Made by a program: the position numbers and the translations under genes. Shown in pieces: positions 34,312 through 43,811 of a DNA stretch of 64,000 nt. This DNA comes from Pseudomonas sp. P7548 (GTDB lineage: Bacteria; Pseudomonadota; Gammaproteobacteria; Pseudomonadales; Pseudomonadaceae). Positions within the stretch are counted from its first letter, which is position 1; each line of letters opens with the position of its first letter. Location: positions 186,001 through 250,000 of the forward strand of contig NZ_JACARO010000038.1 of assembly GCF_013386585.1 (NCBI RefSeq). Reading direction: 5' to 3'. The notes below the pieces were generated by a model, which made no database searches, had not been told where the DNA came from, and saw only the letters and a program-made list of their open reading frames with translations.

Positions 34312-35724
34312 CTACACGCTCGTCGTTTTCAGGATGGTCGAGGTCGGCCTGGCAGGCCCCATGGCGCGGAACAACGCCAGCGCTCGCTGATCATCAGCAT
34401 AGGCCACGTTGATGCGCAGCCAGTCACTGAGTTCACCACTGGGGCTGAACAGCGCACCGGGTGACAGCAACACGCCGAGCCGTCGAGCCTGCGCGTGCAG
34501 CCGTGAAGGGTCCGCTACGCCGGGCTTGACCCACAGGAACATACCTCCCGAGGGTATGGCGAACACCCGCCACTCCTCGTCCTCCAGCACTTGCAGGGTA
34601 GCGGCCATTTGCATGCCCAGGCGCTTGCGCAAGCGCTGCACCCATTTGCGATACGTGCCATTGGCCAGCAGCGAGGCAACCACTGCCTCGGCAAACCGCG
34701 AGGTGCCGATGCCGGTCAAGGTCTTGAGGCTGGCCAGTCGGGCAACGATCGCGGCGCTGGCACTGAGGTTCCCCACACGCAGGGCACTGCTCAGGGTCTT
34801 GGAAAAGCTCGACACATAGATCACCCGCCCCTCATGGGGCAGCGCCGACAGCCGCACGCAACTGGCGTGTTGCAAGTCGCCATAGATGTCTTCTTCGATG
34901 ATCAGGAAGTCTTCGCGGCGAGCCAGTTGCAGCAAGCGCTCGGCGACCTCACGGCACAGGCTGGTGCCAGTGGGGTTGTGGTACAGGCCATTGATGAACA
35001 GGCACTTGGGCCGATGGTGTTGCAGCAATGCCTCCAGCGCCGGGATATCCGGACCGCCGTGGGTACGCGGCACTTCCAGCAGATGGACGCCATGAAAGGC
35101 CAGTTGGCGAAAGAGGTTGCCGTAGCCCGGGGCCTCGACCACTACCGTATCGCCCGCCTTGAGTAGCGTGCGTATCAAAAGATCCTGGGCATGGCTGGCA
35201 CCATGGGTGGTGAGAATGCACTCCAAGCCAGAGGCCACCTGCATGTGGGTCAGGCGCTTGAGCAATTGTTCTCGCAATGCCGGCAACCCCAGCGGCGTGC
35301 TGTAGTTGAACAGACCTGCAGTATCGGTACGGCTGACCTCGCGAATTGCATAGCTGATGTCATCGCTTTCACGCCAGGCGTCCGGCAGCCAGCCACACCC
35401 CAGCTTCAGCTCGCCCAGTGGGCCGTCGGTAAAAGTCCCCCATGCCTGCTCGGCACCTTCATACCATTGGGTTTCACGAGACGCCGCTGGCGGGGCCACC
35501 ATAAAGCCTGAACCCTGCCGAGGTACAAGCAACCCTTGGGCCACCATGCGCTCGAATGCCTCGACCACATTGGACTGGCTGACCAGGTTATCGAGCGCCA
35601 GCTGCCGCACGGACGGCAAACGTGTGCCCGGGGCTGCCCCGCTCTTGCGAATCCATTGCGCCACCGCGCTGACAATCTGCTGCACCACCGGTACAAGAGC
35701 CTGTCGATCGATCCCTAAATCCAT
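34312..35724 (-). CDS. MocR-type regulator (GntR HTH plus aminotransferase domain)
   Basis: 470 aa. Winged helix at about 12-75 (PVVQQIVSAVAQWIRKSGAAPGTRLPSVRQLALDNLVSQSNVVEAFERMVAQGLLVPRQGSGFMV), then a fold-type I aminotransferase domain including TTHGASHAQDLLIRTLL, NGLYHNPTGTSL, IIEEDIYGDL and the PLP lysine in SSFSKTLSSALRVG. Such proteins bind PLP and act as transcription factors, often on a divergent target. The divergent side here is an intergenic space leading to a convergent SDR gene, so the target is not obvious. Confidence 0.92.
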   Translation of the reverse strand: MDLGIDRQALVPVVQQIVSAVAQWIRKSGAAPGTRLPSVRQLALDNLVSQSNVVEAFERMVAQGLLVPRQGSGFMVAPPAASRETQWYEGAEQAWGTFTDGPLGELKLGCGWLPDAWRESDDISYAIREVSRTDTAGLFNYSTPLGLPALREQLLKRLTHMQVASGLECILTTHGASHAQDLLIRTLLKAGDTVVVEAPGYGNLFRQLAFHGVHLLEVPRTHGGPDIPALEALLQHHRPKCLFINGLYHNPTGTSLCREVAERLLQLARREDFLIIEEDIYGDLQHASCVRLSALPHEGRVIYVSSFSKTLSSALRVGNLSASAAIVARLASLKTLTGIGTSRFAEAVVASLLANGTYRKWVQRLRKRLGMQMAATLQVLEDEEWRVFAIPSGGMFLWVKPGVADPSRLHAQARRLGVLLSPGALFSPSGELSDWLRINVAYADDQRALALFRAMGPARPTSTILKTTSV

Positions 35725-35927
35725 GAGCCACCCACTTCAACTGTCTGTTATTCAACCCGCAAGAGTTAAGCACAGAAGCGTTGTTCGGCCCTCTACCAAG
35801 ATTTACTAAATTATTGATTTAATTGAATTATTTACTTAATGACACACAATCGATCACGGCTTTTTGCCAGCTATGGAAATGCCCCACGCCACCCAAAACG
35901 TTTTCGAATGGCGTGCGACGTAGAGTC

Positions 35928-36689
35928 CTAGATGGCCGTCGCACCACCATCCACCGCCAGCGCCTGGCCCGTGGTGAACGCAGCACCATCACTGCACAGG
36001 TAAAGCACGGCACTGGCGATTTCCTCGACCTTGCCAATGCGCCCTACCGGGTGCATGGCCGCCGCAAACTCCGCCTTGCGCGGGTCGGCCTCGTAGGCAC
36101 GGCGGAACATGTCGGTATCGATGACCGCCGGGCATACCGCATTCACGCGGATTTTCTTTTTTGCGTACTCGATAGCCGCCGACTTGGTCAGGCCGATCAC
36201 CGCATGCTTGGACGCCGCATAAATGCTCATCTTCGGTGCCGCGCCCAACCCCGCCACCGACGCGGTGTTGACGATCGCCCCGCCGCCCTGGGCCAGCAGC
36301 AGCGGCAGCTGGTGCTTCATGCACAGCCAGACGCCCTTGACGTTCACGCCCATGATGGCATCGAACTCGTCCAGGCTGCCGTCGGCCAGCTTGCCCTTCT
36401 CGATCTCGATTCCAGCATTGTTGAAGGCATAGTCCAGACGACCATAGGCCGTGAGTGTCTGTGCCATCAACTGCTGCACGTCCGCCTCCAGGGTGACGTT
36501 GCAGCGCACGAAGAGTGCTTCGCCACCAGCCTGCCGGATCAGCGCGACGGTGCCCTCACCGCCCGCCACATCCAGGTCGGCAACCACTACTTTCAAGCCT
36601 TCGGCGGCAAATGCCAGCGCCGTGGCGCGGCCAATACCGGCGGCAGCGCCAGTCACCAGGGCCACCTGGCCAGAAAACGTCATGCTCAT
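35928..36689 (-). CDS. Short-chain dehydrogenase/reductase
   Basis: 253 aa classical SDR. NAD(P) motif TGAAAGIGRA at 13-22, NNAG at about 90, catalytic Ser in NTASVAGLGAAP, YxxxK in YAASKHAV, and the ending LAVDGGATAI. An acidic residue (DLD) follows the second strand, favouring NAD(H). Substrate not predictable. Start MSM with GGACAT upstream; divergent from the MDR oxidoreductase gene. Confidence 0.93.
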   Translation of the reverse strand: MSMTFSGQVALVTGAAAGIGRATALAFAAEGLKVVVADLDVAGGEGTVALIRQAGGEALFVRCNVTLEADVQQLMAQTLTAYGRLDYAFNNAGIEIEKGKLADGSLDEFDAIMGVNVKGVWLCMKHQLPLLLAQGGGAIVNTASVAGLGAAPKMSIYAASKHAVIGLTKSAAIEYAKKKIRVNAVCPAVIDTDMFRRAYEADPRKAEFAAAMHPVGRIGKVEEIASAVLYLCSDGAAFTTGQALAVDGGATAI

Positions 36690-36918
36690 GGGGAGATGTC
36701 CTATGCAAGAAATAACCGTGGGTCGAGTCTAGCCAACCCCGGGACGGGCACGTCAGCACTATCAGAAGGCCGGTTGGCGCTGCATGAACCGCAGTGATAA
36801 AGCTGCCGGGCGCACTATCATCAATGCCTATCGCCGGGCATTCGCTCCCCTGGCTGAGCTTGCCCTCCCACGGTTGAGGGTCTATCACTCTGGGTTCACT
36901 TCCAACAGAGTCCTTGCC

Positions 36919-37926
36919 ATGACTGCCCAGACCAACCGCCAGTTCCTGCTCGCCAAACGCCCGGTCGGCGCGGCCACGCGGGACACCTTCACCTACCAGG
37001 AAGTGCCGGTGGGCACGCCCGGCGATGGGCAGGTGCTGGTGCGCAACGAATACCTGTCCCTGGACCCGGCCATGCGCGGGTGGATGAATGAGGGCAAGTC
37101 CTACATACCTCCCGTCGGTATCGGCGAGGTGATGCGTGCACTGGGCGTAGGAAAAGTAATTGCCTCGAACACCCCGAAATTTGCGGTGGGGGACTACGTC
37201 AACGGCGCTCTGGGCGTGCAGGATTACTTCCTCGGCGAGCCACGCGGTTTCTATAAAGTCGACCCGAAACTCGCCCCACTGCCACGTTATTTGTCTGCAC
37301 TGGGCATGACCGGCATGACCGCCTATTTCGCCCTGTTGGACACGGGGGCGCCGAAGGCAGGCGAAACCGTGGTCATCTCCGGCGCAGCTGGCGCGGTGGG
37401 TAGCATTGCCGGGCAGATCGCCAAGCTCAAAGGTTGCCGCGTGGTGGGCATTGCCGGGGGCGCCGACAAGTGCAAGTTCCTGGTGGACGAACTGGGCTTC
37501 GACGCCGCGATTGATTACAAAAGCGAAGACGTGCCCGCCGCCCTCAAGCGCGAATGCCCCAAAGGCGTGGATGTGTATTTCGATAACGTCGGCGGCGATA
37601 TTCTCGACGCGGTACTCAGCCGCCTGGCACTGAAGGCGCGCGTGGTGATCTGCGGTGCGATCAGCCAGTACAACAACAAGGAAGCCGTAAAAGGCCCGGC
37701 CAACTATTTGTCATTGCTGGTCAATCGCGCGCGCATGGAAGGTTTTGTGGTGATGGACCACGCGGCGAACTTTGCCGCTGCCGGTCAGGAGATGGCGGGC
37801 TGGATGGCCCAGGGCAAGCTCAAGAGCAAGGAAGATATCGTGGAGGGGCTGGAGACGTTCCCCGAAACGCTGATGAAGCTGTTCAACGGCGAGAATTTCG
37901 GGAAGCTGGTGCTCAAGGTCAGCTGA
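36919..37926 (+). CDS. NADP-dependent MDR oxidoreductase (CurA-like)
   Basis: 335 aa from ATG 36919, MTAQTNRQFLLAKRPVGAATRDTFTYQEVP. It has YLSLDPAMRGWMNEGKSY, the cofactor motif ISGAAGAVGSIAGQIAKLKGCRVVGIAGG and DVYFDNVGGDILDAVLSRL, all typical of curcumin reductase/prostaglandin-reductase-like enzymes that reduce enone double bonds. The frame runs 45 codons further upstream but that segment does not resemble the family. Confidence 0.92.
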   Translation: MTAQTNRQFLLAKRPVGAATRDTFTYQEVPVGTPGDGQVLVRNEYLSLDPAMRGWMNEGKSYIPPVGIGEVMRALGVGKVIASNTPKFAVGDYVNGALGVQDYFLGEPRGFYKVDPKLAPLPRYLSALGMTGMTAYFALLDTGAPKAGETVVISGAAGAVGSIAGQIAKLKGCRVVGIAGGADKCKFLVDELGFDAAIDYKSEDVPAALKRECPKGVDVYFDNVGGDILDAVLSRLALKARVVICGAISQYNNKEAVKGPANYLSLLVNRARMEGFVVMDHAANFAAAGQEMAGWMAQGKLKSKEDIVEGLETFPETLMKLFNGENFGKLVLKVS

Positions 37927-37943
37927 TCCCCCCTGGATCTAAC

Positions 37944-38033
37944 TGTGGGAGCGGGCTTGCTCGCGAAGGCCGTGGATCAGTCTACTCATTCGTTGACTGA
38001 CACACCGCCTTCGCGAGCAAGCCCGCTCCCACA
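37944..38033. repeat. REP-type inverted pair
   Basis: TGTGGGAGCGGGCTTGCTCG and its complement CGAGCAAGCCCGCTCCCACA flank a 45-base centre, between the convergent MDR and pyrF genes. Shares its arm with the pair at 60319-60401. Confidence 0.93.
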
Positions 38034-38050
38034 TTTTAAATCGGTGACCG

Positions 38051-38749
38051 TCAGGCGATTTCGGCGACGACTGCAGCCAATGCCTTGGCAGGGTCGGCAG
38101 CCTGGCTGATCGGGCGACCGATCACCAGGTAATCGGAACCTGCGTCCAGCGCCTGGCGCGGGGTCAGGATGCGGCGTTGGTCATCCTGGGCGCTGCCTGC
38201 AGGACGAATCCCCGGGGTCACCAGTTGCAGTGATGGGTGGGCGGTCTTCAGGGCCTGGGCTTCCAGCGCCGAGCATACCAGGCCATCAAGGCCGGCTTTC
38301 TGCGCCAGGGCTGCCAGGCGCAGGACCTGCTCCTGCGGCTCGATATCCAGGCCGATACCAGCCAGGTCTTCGCGCTCCATGCTGGTCAGCACGGTCACAC
38401 CGATCAGCAGGGGTTTAGGGCCGCTGCGCTGCTCCAGCACTTCGCGGCACGCACTCATCATGCGCAGGCCACCGGAGCAGTGCACGTTGACCATCCACAC
38501 GCCCATTTCGGCCGCGGCCTTGACCGCCATGGCGGTGGTGTTGGGAATATCGTGGAATTTCAGGTCGAGGAATACTTCGAAGCCTTTGTCACGCAGGGTG
38601 CCGACGATTTCGGCGGCGCAGCTGGTGAACAGTTCCTTGCCGACCTTGACCCGGCAAAGCTTGGGGTCCAACTGGTCAGCCAGCTTCAGTGCGGCGTCAC
38701 GAGTGGGGTAATCCAGGGCGACGATGATAGGAGTCTGGCAGACGGACAT
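38051..38749 (-). CDS. pyrF: Orotidine 5'-phosphate decarboxylase
   Basis: 232 aa. Catalytic region FEVFLDLKFHDIPNTTA with the Asp-x-Lys-x-x-Asp motif, start IIVALDYPTRDAALKLADQL, and the end PGIRPAG...DYLVIGRPISQAADP. Last step of UMP synthesis. Full length. Confidence 0.97.
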   Translation of the reverse strand: MSVCQTPIIVALDYPTRDAALKLADQLDPKLCRVKVGKELFTSCAAEIVGTLRDKGFEVFLDLKFHDIPNTTAMAVKAAAEMGVWMVNVHCSGGLRMMSACREVLEQRSGPKPLLIGVTVLTSMEREDLAGIGLDIEPQEQVLRLAALAQKAGLDGLVCSALEAQALKTAHPSLQLVTPGIRPAGSAQDDQRRILTPRQALDAGSDYLVIGRPISQAADPAKALAAVVAEIA

Positions 38750-39008
38750 TGGAATGGGCTCTCAGGCAAGTCGAAATCGGCGCGGATTGTAGCGCAAGCG
38801 GCGCCGTTGCGGGATCCGATGATCGGTAAATACTGACAGACCGCCTTGTGGCGGCCATTTTCGCCAATTGTATCGAGCCCGATACATTCACGACATGCCC
38901 TCAACACGCCCCCCGGCTAGCCTCGCCCCCATGACCGACCGTCCAGCACTTCCAGCCATGGGGCTGGACGCCTATGCTGACAGCAACAACCAGGCAGATG
39001 ATCGCACT

Positions 39009-39773
39009 ATGCATACTTCTTCAGTCTCAGTGAACGACGAGCAAAAGGGCGCTGTGATCGCCGACGAAAAGCGCTGGAACACCCGCGCCCTGATCGTCGA
39101 TGACGATGTGCCGATCCGCGAGCTGCTGATCGATTACCTGGCACGCTTCAACATTCTTGCCGTCGGCGTGACCGACGGCGCCGCCATGCGCCAAGCCATG
39201 CAGGCCGAAACCTTCGACGTGGTGGTGCTCGACCTGATGCTGCCGGGTGAAGACGGCCTGTCCTTGTGCCGCTGGCTGCGCGGCGAATCGGACATCCCGA
39301 TCCTGATGCTCACCGCACGCTGCGAACCCACCGACCGCATCATCGGCCTGGAGCTGGGCGCCGACGACTACATGTCCAAGCCCTTCGAACCGCGCGAACT
39401 GGTGGCACGCATCCAGACCATCCTGCGTCGGGTGCGCGATGATCGCACCGAGCAACGTGCGAATATCCGCTTCGACAACTGGCGCCTCAACAGCGTGCTG
39501 CGCCAGCTGGTGGCCGACGATGGCCTGGTCGTGCCGCTGTCCAACGCCGAGTTTCGCTTGCTGTGGGTATTCATCGAACGCCCGCGCCGGGTACTGAGCC
39601 GGGAACAACTGCTGGACGCTGCCCGTGGCCGCTCCATCGAGGCGTTTGATCGCAGTATCGACTTGCTGGTCTCGCGCCTGCGCCAGAAGCTGGGGGATGA
39701 TCCCAAGGCACCGCAGTTGATCAAGACCGTGCGCGGCGAAGGCTACCTGTTCGACGCGCGGGATATCGGCTGA
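39009..39773 (+). CDS. OmpR-family response regulator
   Basis: 254 aa from ATG 39009. Receiver with acidic triad in ALIVDDDVPIRELL, phospho-acceptor Asp75 (VVVLDLMLPGEDG), Thr in MLTARCEP and Lys in YMSKPFEPREL. C-terminal winged helix ends SIDLLVSRLRQKLGDDPKAPQLIKTVRGEGYLF. The frame extends 47 codons upstream to 38868, but those residues look unstructured; the exact start is uncertain. It overlaps its kinase gene by TGATG. Confidence 0.92.
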   Translation: MHTSSVSVNDEQKGAVIADEKRWNTRALIVDDDVPIRELLIDYLARFNILAVGVTDGAAMRQAMQAETFDVVVLDLMLPGEDGLSLCRWLRGESDIPILMLTARCEPTDRIIGLELGADDYMSKPFEPRELVARIQTILRRVRDDRTEQRANIRFDNWRLNSVLRQLVADDGLVVPLSNAEFRLLWVFIERPRRVLSREQLLDAARGRSIEAFDRSIDLLVSRLRQKLGDDPKAPQLIKTVRGEGYLFDARDIG

Positions 39774-40810
39774 TGCGCAACGCCTTCAATACGCTGTTCG
39801 GCAGGCTGTTCGGCGTATTGCTGGTGGCCATCGTATTGGCACACGTGCTGGCGATCTTCTGGTTTCACCACTACGGCCCGCCGCCACCACCGATGGGTGA
39901 GACCTTCGTACAGCAGGCGGACGGAACATTCACTCCCATCCATAAGAAACACCCTCGCCCATGGTTTGGCGGCCCCGTGGTGCCGCTGACCTTCCAGTTC
40001 ATCTCGCTGATCATCGCGGCCTGGTATGGCGCCAAGCTGTTGAGCCGGCCGATCCAGCGCCTCAGCGCGGCGGCCGAGCGCTTGAGCGTCGACCTCGACA
40101 GCCCGCCCCTCAATGAGTCCGGACCGAGGGAAGCACGACAGGCGGCGTCCACGTTCAATATGATGCAAAAACGCATTCGCGAGCAGGTCAGCCAGCGCGC
40201 GCGCATGCTCGGCGCGGTCTCCCACGACCTGCGCACCCCGCTGTCACGCCTCAAGCTGCGTCTGGAACAGATCGAGGACACCAAGCTGCAAGGCCAGATG
40301 CGCCAGGACCTGGACGACATGATCGGCATGCTCGACGCCACCCTGAGCTACCTGCACGAACAACGCACCAGCGAAACCCGGCACTGGCTCGATGTGCAGG
40401 CGCTGGTGGAGTCCCTCAGTGAAAACGCCCAGGACCAGGGCTGCGACGTGCAGTTCTCGGGCACCTGCGCGCCCCTGCAAGTGCAGCCGATGGCACTGCG
40501 TTCATGCCTCAACAACCTGATCGACAACGCCTTGCGCTACGCCGGCACCGCCCGCGTGGAACTGGCGGACAGCAAGGGCGCGCTGGTGATCCGCGTGATC
40601 GACCACGGCCCCGGGATTGCAGCCGATAAACGCGAGGCAGTGTTTGAGCCGTTTTTCCGGCTGGAAGGTTCGCGCAACCGCAATTCCGGTGGCGTCGGCC
40701 TGGGCATGACGATTTCCAAGGAAGCGGTGGAACGCCTCGGCGGTCACCTGAGCCTGGAGGACACCCCAGGCGGCGGCTTGACCGCCGTCATGTGGTTACC
40801 AAGAGCCTAA
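39773..40810 (+). CDS. Sensor histidine kinase partner of the upstream regulator
   Basis: 345 aa. Two membrane segments (about 10-30 and 70-88) with a short, Pro-rich periplasmic loop (YGPPPPPMGETF), HAMP, HisKA with His151 in AVSHDLRTPLSRLKLRLEQIED, and ATPase boxes NNLIDNALRYAG, DHGPGIA and GGVGLGMTISKEA. EnvZ-like layout. Translationally coupled to the regulator. Signal unknown; the small histidine- and proline-rich loop (HHYG...HKKHPRPW) might sense a metal or drug. Confidence 0.93.
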   Translation: MRNAFNTLFGRLFGVLLVAIVLAHVLAIFWFHHYGPPPPPMGETFVQQADGTFTPIHKKHPRPWFGGPVVPLTFQFISLIIAAWYGAKLLSRPIQRLSAAAERLSVDLDSPPLNESGPREARQAASTFNMMQKRIREQVSQRARMLGAVSHDLRTPLSRLKLRLEQIEDTKLQGQMRQDLDDMIGMLDATLSYLHEQRTSETRHWLDVQALVESLSENAQDQGCDVQFSGTCAPLQVQPMALRSCLNNLIDNALRYAGTARVELADSKGALVIRVIDHGPGIAADKREAVFEPFFRLEGSRNRNSGGVGLGMTISKEAVERLGGHLSLEDTPGGGLTAVMWLPRA

Positions 40811-40825
40811 TGGCTGGCACGGCCC

Positions 40826-40896
40826 CCTGCAGGAGCTGGCTTGCCTGCGATGGCGGTCTGTCAATTTGCCAATAAGCACCTGACAGGCCGCCATCG
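40826..40896. repeat. REP-type element
   Basis: GGAGCTGGCTTGCCTGCGATGGCGG arm and a downstream GGCCGCCATCG; GCGATGGCGG and CCGCCATCG pair. Same family as the pair at 55979-56059. It lies between convergent genes. Confidence 0.75.
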
Positions 40897-40901
40897 ATCA
40901 G

Positions 40902-41963
40902 TCAGATCGATTTATCCTCCCGGCGGCCCTGGGCCTGGGTCGCACTCCAGTCCATCAACAGGCTGTAGGCCACCGCGAGCAAGGTCGGGCCGATAAACAG
41001 GCCGATAAAGCCAAAGGCGATCAACCCGCCGAACACCCCCAGCAGCACGATCACCAGCGGCAGGTTGCCACCCCGGCTGATCAGGTACGGCTTGAGCACG
41101 TTGTCGACGCCACTGATGATGAACGTGCCCCACACACCGAGGAACACCGCGTAGGTGTAGTCGCCTTTCCACGCCAGCCAAGCGGTTGCCGGGATCCACA
41201 CCAGCGGCGGGCCCATGGGGATCAGGCTGAGCAGGAAGGTCACGATGCCCAGCACCAAAGCGCCCGGTACACCTGCGATCCAGAAACCGATCAACGCCAG
41301 CAAGGCCTGAGCGGCGGCAGTGCCGATAACGCCGTTGACCACCCGTTGCACGGTGCCGGCCACCAGTTCGATGTAGTAACCGGCACGCTCGCCGATCAGG
41401 CGTTCCAACAAGCGATGCACGAAGGTCGCCAGGCGCGGCCCGTCACGGTAGAAGAAAAACACGAACACCAGGCTCAGGGTCAGCTCAAGGATGCCGCCGC
41501 CGATCTGCGCGCTGCGCGCCAGTAGCCAGTTACCCACTTGCCCCAGGTAAGGCTTGATGCTGACCATCAGCGCCGCCCCCTGCTGGTCGATGCTGTCCCA
41601 GGTCGCCACCAGCCGCTCACCGATAAACGGGATCGAACCGAGCCAGGTTGGCGCTTCAGGCAGACCGTCAACCTGGATGTCCTTGATCAGGCCCACGGCG
41701 TCGCGCACATGGTCGGCCAGGTTGAAGCCCAGCCACACCAGCGGCACCGCCACCAGCAACATCCAGCCCAGGGTCAGGATGCCCGCCGCCAGGGACTCAC
41801 GGCCTCCCAGCCAACGGGTGAGCAAGCGCATCAGCGGCCAACTGGCAAACGCCAGCACCGCGCCCCAGAACAGCGCCGACCAGAACGGAGCCATCACCCA
41901 GAAGCTGGCACCAAACAGCACCAGCAGCAGGATTTGCACCAGCAGGCGATCGTTATTGAGCAT
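40902..41963 (-). CDS. AI-2E/PerM-family membrane transporter
   Basis: 353 aa with seven to eight hydrophobic segments and the family signatures FFFYRDGPRLATFVHRLLERL and GIVTFLLSLIPMGPPLVWIPATAWLAWKGD, GVDNVLKPYLISRGGNLPLVIVLLGVFGGLIAFGFIGLFIGPTLLAV. YdiK-like. Substrate of this branch is not established. Confidence 0.92.
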   Translation of the reverse strand: MLNNDRLLVQILLLVLFGASFWVMAPFWSALFWGAVLAFASWPLMRLLTRWLGGRESLAAGILTLGWMLLVAVPLVWLGFNLADHVRDAVGLIKDIQVDGLPEAPTWLGSIPFIGERLVATWDSIDQQGAALMVSIKPYLGQVGNWLLARSAQIGGGILELTLSLVFVFFFYRDGPRLATFVHRLLERLIGERAGYYIELVAGTVQRVVNGVIGTAAAQALLALIGFWIAGVPGALVLGIVTFLLSLIPMGPPLVWIPATAWLAWKGDYTYAVFLGVWGTFIISGVDNVLKPYLISRGGNLPLVIVLLGVFGGLIAFGFIGLFIGPTLLAVAYSLLMDWSATQAQGRREDKSI

Positions 41964-42035
41964 CGGGTATCTCGAAAAGGTGTCTGTAGGAAGAGAGCTT
42001 AGGCGAACGGCGCGGGTCCGTTCGCCCGGTCACGC

Positions 42036-42854
42036 CTAGCGTATCAGATGCAGGTGCAGGCCCTTGGCCGCACCGGTGCCGGTTTCCAAGCGGGCAGCGC
42101 GCACACCGCTGTCAATCAGGCCCTGGCGCCAGGCCTCGGCCGTAGCGCCGGTCAGGCTTACGCGTAAGGTGGCGTCGAGGTTCAAGCCACGGGAAATGAG
42201 CGTGAGCCAAGTGGCATCGGGTTCGCCCCCCAGCGCCGGGAAGTCCAGCTCGCCGGTGCTTTTCAACTCACGCAGCAAGGTGGCCGAGGTGGGCAGCAGG
42301 TCGCCCAGTGGCGCGCTGGCGTCCAGCTGTTCCACATGCAGGTAGGCGCGGCGGTTGCCCCGGGTGATGCCATACAGCGCCACCAGGGAATTCTCCTGAG
42401 GGGCGGCCAGGCGTAGCAGCAGGTATTCCTGCTGGCCGTCGGCGCCCACCAGTTTGGCATTGCCGAACACCTCGTTGGCCCACAGGCTGCTTTCGCCGCA
42501 ATCACGGGCCTGGCACCAGAACAACAGTTGCGCGCCCTTGGCCTGCAGCGCTTCACGGGTTGCGGTAAACGCCGCGCTGGAGGTGTGCTCGGGCGGCAGT
42601 TCGTAGGTAATGGCGGTGGTTTGCCCGCGCGCCGTGGCCTGGCCTTCATAGCGCAGCTGGCCGCTGATCTTGCGGATCGCGCCCATGGGGTAGATGCGTT
42701 CTTTTTCTTCGGCGGGGCGGTAGTCGACAATTTGCGCGTCGATCTGACGGGCCACGGTGGGCAGGTCCCCGCTACCCGGTACGTCGGCGGCGAACACCAA
42801 GGGGCTCAGCAGGCTCAGCCCCAGGACACGGAAACATCCTTTACGTACGCTCAT
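42036..42854 (-). CDS. DUF4892 exported protein
   Basis: 272 aa with a signal peptide (MSVRKGCFRVLGLSLLSPLVFAADV, cleavage after AFA likely). Middle includes KERIYPMGAIRKISGQLRYEGQ and LLFWCQARDCGESSLWANEVFGNAKL, the region typical of DUF4892. Periplasmic or outer-membrane linked; function unknown. Follows two hydrolase genes on the same strand by about 100 bp. Confidence 0.87.
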   Translation of the reverse strand: MSVRKGCFRVLGLSLLSPLVFAADVPGSGDLPTVARQIDAQIVDYRPAEEKERIYPMGAIRKISGQLRYEGQATARGQTTAITYELPPEHTSSAAFTATREALQAKGAQLLFWCQARDCGESSLWANEVFGNAKLVGADGQQEYLLLRLAAPQENSLVALYGITRGNRRAYLHVEQLDASAPLGDLLPTSATLLRELKSTGELDFPALGGEPDATWLTLISRGLNLDATLRVSLTGATAEAWRQGLIDSGVRAARLETGTGAAKGLHLHLIR

Positions 42855-42956
42855 CGGATCAACGCGCCTGGGCCACTGGAGGTCGAAGCAGTGTTGAGAT
42901 TGTTCATGGTTGACTCCCTTTCAATCCGCCCAGCCTCGGCAGTTGACCCCGCCAAG

Positions 42957-43811
42957 TCAAGGCGTGGAGAAGAACCGATTGAAACAGTCTGCAACAAGGA
43001 TCGCACCGGGCTCGTCATTCAGGTGCAAATGATGGCCGCCTGGCAGCGTGGTCACGGTGAAGGGTAGCTGAGAAAGCAATTCGGGATGTTTCGCCAACAT
43101 GCCGTCAGCGGCAACCACCAACTGCGTGGGGCAACCGACGCGTCGCACGAAAGCCATCGCCTGCTCATCCGTCAGACGCATCGGCGAGGCCAGGGTCAAA
43201 CGGCTGTCGGAACGCCAGGTGTATCCCCCCGACACCGGCATCAAACCACGCTGGGCCAGCAGTTCGGCGGCTTCGCGACTGACCGCCACCACCCCTTTCA
43301 TGCGCGCTTCCACGGCACGGTCGAGGCTGCCGTACACCGGTTTGCGTTTGTCCTGCAGGCTCAATTGCGCCTGCAAGGCCATGCCCAAGCGCTCGGCGGC
43401 GTTCTCGCCACTGGCGGTTGGCGGGATCACACCGTCGATCAATCCCAAGTGCGTCACCCGCTCCGGCAAGGCACCGGCCAGCACCAGGGAAACGATGGCG
43501 CCGAGGGAATGGCCAAGTAATGCAAAACGTTTCCAACCCAGCTGTTCGGCGACTTGCAGCACATCGTGGACGTAATCCCACAACGCATAACCTGACCCAG
43601 CAGGACGATGCGCCGAATGCCCGTGGCCGGCCATGTCCAGGGCGACGATGCGCAATCCGGTCAGTTTTGGCGCCAGGCGCGCAAAGCTATTGGCATTGTC
43701 CAGCCAGCCATGCAGGGCGATGACCGGCAAACCGTCGTCGGGACCAAACAAGTGTGCCGCCAGCTCGATATGCGGCAGGCTCAGGCGGACTTCCTCGACC
43801 AGCGTGCTCAT
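42957..43811 (-). CDS. Alpha/beta-hydrolase
   Basis: 284 aa. HGWLDNANSF oxyanion region, nucleophile LLGHSLGAIVSL, and catalytic His in LPGGHHLHLNDEP. Similar to serine hydrolase-like (SERHL/MhpC-like) enzymes. Start ATG 43811 gives a 4-base ATGA overlap with the upstream hydrolase gene, so the two are coupled. Confidence 0.9.
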   Translation of the reverse strand: MSTLVEEVRLSLPHIELAAHLFGPDDGLPVIALHGWLDNANSFARLAPKLTGLRIVALDMAGHGHSAHRPAGSGYALWDYVHDVLQVAEQLGWKRFALLGHSLGAIVSLVLAGALPERVTHLGLIDGVIPPTASGENAAERLGMALQAQLSLQDKRKPVYGSLDRAVEARMKGVVAVSREAAELLAQRGLMPVSGGYTWRSDSRLTLASPMRLTDEQAMAFVRRVGCPTQLVVAADGMLAKHPELLSQLPFTVTTLPGGHHLHLNDEPGAILVADCFNRFFSTP

